Source: Planctomycetia bacterium (GTDB taxonomy: Bacteria > Planctomycetota > Planctomycetia > Gemmatales > Gemmataceae). From it: 7,303 nt of DNA. The notes under the pieces are model-generated. The model saw only the letters and a list, made by a program, of their open reading frames with translations, was not told the origin of the DNA and did no database searches. The position numbers and the translations under genes were made by a program. Below, piece after piece: positions 5,820-7,303 of the stretch (position 1 is the stretch's first letter; the number at the start of each line of letters is the position of its first letter). The DNA is taken from positions 1-7,303 of the forward strand of contig JANXSH010000143.1 of assembly GCA_025356615.1 (NCBI GenBank). Reading direction: 5' to 3'.

Positions 5820-6797
5820 ATGGTTCGCCTGCTCCTCGTGTCCCTGGCTCTGTTCGTGACCGCTTCCTCGTCGCGGGCGGCGGCCCCGCCCCCGGCGATT
5901 CGCTCCTCGCTCGACATTCGCTACCACGCCGGTAAGGACCGGCACCTGCTCGACGTGTTCGGTCCCGCCCTCTCCGGCAAGGCGGATCTCAAGGGCCGCT
6001 ATCCGGTCATCCTGTTCGTCCACGGCGGGTCATGGATCGCGGGCGACAAGGATCAAAGGGGGCGGATCCGCGCCGTCGGCCAATCCCTGGCCCGGCAGGG
6101 CTTCGTCGCCGTCCTCATCAACTACCGGCTCTCTCCCCGAGTCAAGCACCCCGAGCATGTCAAGGACGTGGCTCGCGCCTTCGCCTGGGTGTCGAAGAAC
6201 ATCGCCGACCACGGCGGCGACCCGGATCGGATCGTTCTCGTCGGCCATAGCGCGGGCGGACACCTCGTTACGCTGCTCGTCGCCGACGAGAGCTACCTGT
6301 CAGACCGCGCCCTGGGTCTCGACGCCCGCGCCCGCAAGTCGATCCGCGCGGTCGTCTCGCTCAGCGGGGTCTACCGCGTCCCCGAGGCCGAGGAGTTTCG
6401 CGCGATGGCCACGGTCTTCATCGACAATCTCGTCGGCGAGGACAGCAAAGGGGTGATGCGTCCCGCCTTATTCGCCTTCAGCAAAGGCTTCAACCCCTTC
6501 CGCATGGTCTTCGGCAGCGACCTCGATATCTGCAAGAAGGCTTCGCCGATCACCCACGTCCGCAAGGGGCTGCCCCCCATGCTGTTGCTCAACGCCGAGA
6601 ACGAGGTGCCCGGCCTGAGTGACATGACCGAAGACTTCGCGAAGGCCCTGCGTGGTCTCGGCAACGTCGTCGAGACGAAGGAGATCGAGGATACGACGCA
6701 CCGGACCATCCTCCACCAACTCCGCGCCCGCGATTCCGACGCCAGCAAGCTCGTCCTCGACTTCGTAAGACGCCATGCGCTCGTCGGCAAGCCATGA
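5820..6797 (+). CDS. Secreted alpha/beta hydrolase (esterase/lipase family)
   Basis: The 325-residue protein starts at the ATG at 5820, with GGAG eight bases upstream; a TTG at 5760 would add 20 residues in front of the signal peptide and is unlikely. The signal peptide is MVRLLLVSLALFVTASSSRA, with cleavage near residues 20-22, so the enzyme should act outside the cytoplasm. The fold's hallmarks are in order: oxyanion-hole motif H68-G-G-S-W, nucleophile S144 in G-H-S-A-G-G (142-147), and a catalytic histidine H294 in D-T-T-H-R-T. The acid residue expected after the NAEN stretch appears to be E262 (N-E-V-P) rather than the commoner aspartate. The HGGSW motif and D-V-F-G start resemble BD-FAE and NlhH-type carboxylesterases; substrate unknown. 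Its stop overlaps the ATG of gluQ by four bases (ATGA), indicating one transcript and likely translational coupling, although the two functions have no obvious link. Confidence 0.9.
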   Translation: MVRLLLVSLALFVTASSSRAAAPPPAIRSSLDIRYHAGKDRHLLDVFGPALSGKADLKGRYPVILFVHGGSWIAGDKDQRGRIRAVGQSLARQGFVAVLINYRLSPRVKHPEHVKDVARAFAWVSKNIADHGGDPDRIVLVGHSAGGHLVTLLVADESYLSDRALGLDARARKSIRAVVSLSGVYRVPEAEEFRAMATVFIDNLVGEDSKGVMRPALFAFSKGFNPFRMVFGSDLDICKKASPITHVRKGLPPMLLLNAENEVPGLSDMTEDFAKALRGLGNVVETKEIEDTTHRTILHQLRARDSDASKLVLDFVRRHALVGKP

Positions 6798-7303
6798 TCG
6801 GCCGGCTCGCCCCATCGCCGACCGGGGCACAGCACGTCGGCAACGCGCGGACCTACCTCACCGCCTGGCTCAGCGCCCGTCGCCAGGGGGGTCGGGTCGT
6901 CGTCCGCGTCGAGGACCTCGATTCGCCGCGCGTCCAGCCGGGCGCGGCGGCGCGGGCGCTCGACGAACTACGCTGGCTCGGCCTCGACTGGGACGGCGAA
7001 GCCGTCGTTCAGAGCGACCGCCTCGCCCTCTATCGCGCCGCCCTGGAACGCCTCGCACGCCAGGAGGCCGTCTACCCCTGCACCTGCACTCGCGGCGACA
7101 TCGAGGGTGCGGCCAGCGCGCCGCACCTCGAACAAGAGGGGCCGGTCTATCCGGGGACTTGCCGTTCGCGATCGGCCTCCGATGCCGACGCGCTGACGGC
7201 GTCCGGCCAGGCGTTCTCCTGGCGTTTTCGCCTTCCCGATGAGACGCCAGTTTTTGACGACCTGTTCTGCGGGCGCTGCGCCATCGACCTCCACCAGATC
7301 GGC
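6794..7303 (+). CDS. gluQ: Glutamyl-Q tRNA(Asp) synthetase, C-terminus beyond window
   Basis: The first 170 codons are open to the right edge; the family is about 290-300 residues long. The enzyme activates glutamate without tRNA and attaches it to the queuosine at the wobble position of tRNA(Asp). It resembles the catalytic half of glutamyl-tRNA synthetase: R4-L-A-P-S-P-T-G with the HIGH-type motif H14-V-G-N, then R38-V-E-D-L-D-S-P-R, and W66-D-G ... Q73-S-D-R-L-A-L-Y. The zinc ligands of GluQRS are present as C96-x-C98 in YPCTCTR, Y119 and C123 in YPGTCR. These, with the short spacing, favour GluQRS over full-length GltX, though the right end, where GltX would carry an anticodon-binding domain, is not seen. 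The ATG sits in the ATGA overlap with the hydrolase stop and lacks a strong ribosome binding site of its own, so translation is probably coupled. Confidence 0.92.
   Translation, partial: MIGRLAPSPTGAQHVGNARTYLTAWLSARRQGGRVVVRVEDLDSPRVQPGAAARALDELRWLGLDWDGEAVVQSDRLALYRAALERLARQEAVYPCTCTRGDIEGAASAPHLEQEGPVYPGTCRSRSASDADALTASGQAFSWRFRLPDETPVFDDLFCGRCAIDLHQIG

Noticed and set aside
1..7303. CRISPR arrays, insertion sequences, tRNA or rRNA genes, phage or defence genes.
   Set aside because: I read both strands for direct-repeat arrays, transposase motifs, tRNA-like cloverleaf ends and defence-type domains and saw none.

Overview
This GC-rich window most likely comes from a planctomycete, in or near the Isosphaeraceae/Gemmatales. 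The clearest pointer is the protein at 4465-5139, a member of a family with a W-x-x-C-x-D-P-x-x-M-L start, an A-C-C-R-x-I-W motif and an R-G-C-W-V-V-D end, which I recall as common in Gemmata and its relatives. A long secreted DUF11-type protein, GTG start use and paired long palindromes fit that origin. The assignment is made from memory, without a search.

Layout, left to right: (1) The first codons of a RimI-type N-acetyltransferase run off the left edge on the minus strand. (2) A 427-base gap holds a strong hairpin and a candidate promoter. (3) A minus-strand pair follows: a MazG-like nucleotide pyrophosphohydrolase gene, interrupted by an in-frame TGA, and, 44 bases downstream, a secreted protein with four DUF11-like beta-sandwich repeats. 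A perfect TTGACA box lies upstream of the pair. (4) A short gap contains a 47-base near-perfect palindrome. (5) A complete class I dihydroorotase (pyrC) and the planctomycete-type hypothetical gene follow, both on the minus strand. (6) A 680-base divergent intergenic region contains a second copy of the palindrome family, a GC-rich hairpin and three tandem 8-mers. (7) On the plus strand, a secreted alpha/beta hydrolase overlaps by four bases (ATGA) the start of glutamyl-Q tRNA(Asp) synthetase (gluQ), which runs off the right edge.

The contents are mainly housekeeping: pyrimidine synthesis (pyrC), nucleotide sanitation (MazG-like), ribosomal protein acetylation (RimI) and tRNA queuosine modification (GluQRS), mixed with lineage-specific surface or unknown genes. 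I see no mobile element, CRISPR array, defence system or RNA gene. The observations most worth following up are the mid-gene TGA in the MazG-like gene, whose downstream half remains in frame and recognisable, and the related palindromes at 2850-2896 and 5328-5372.
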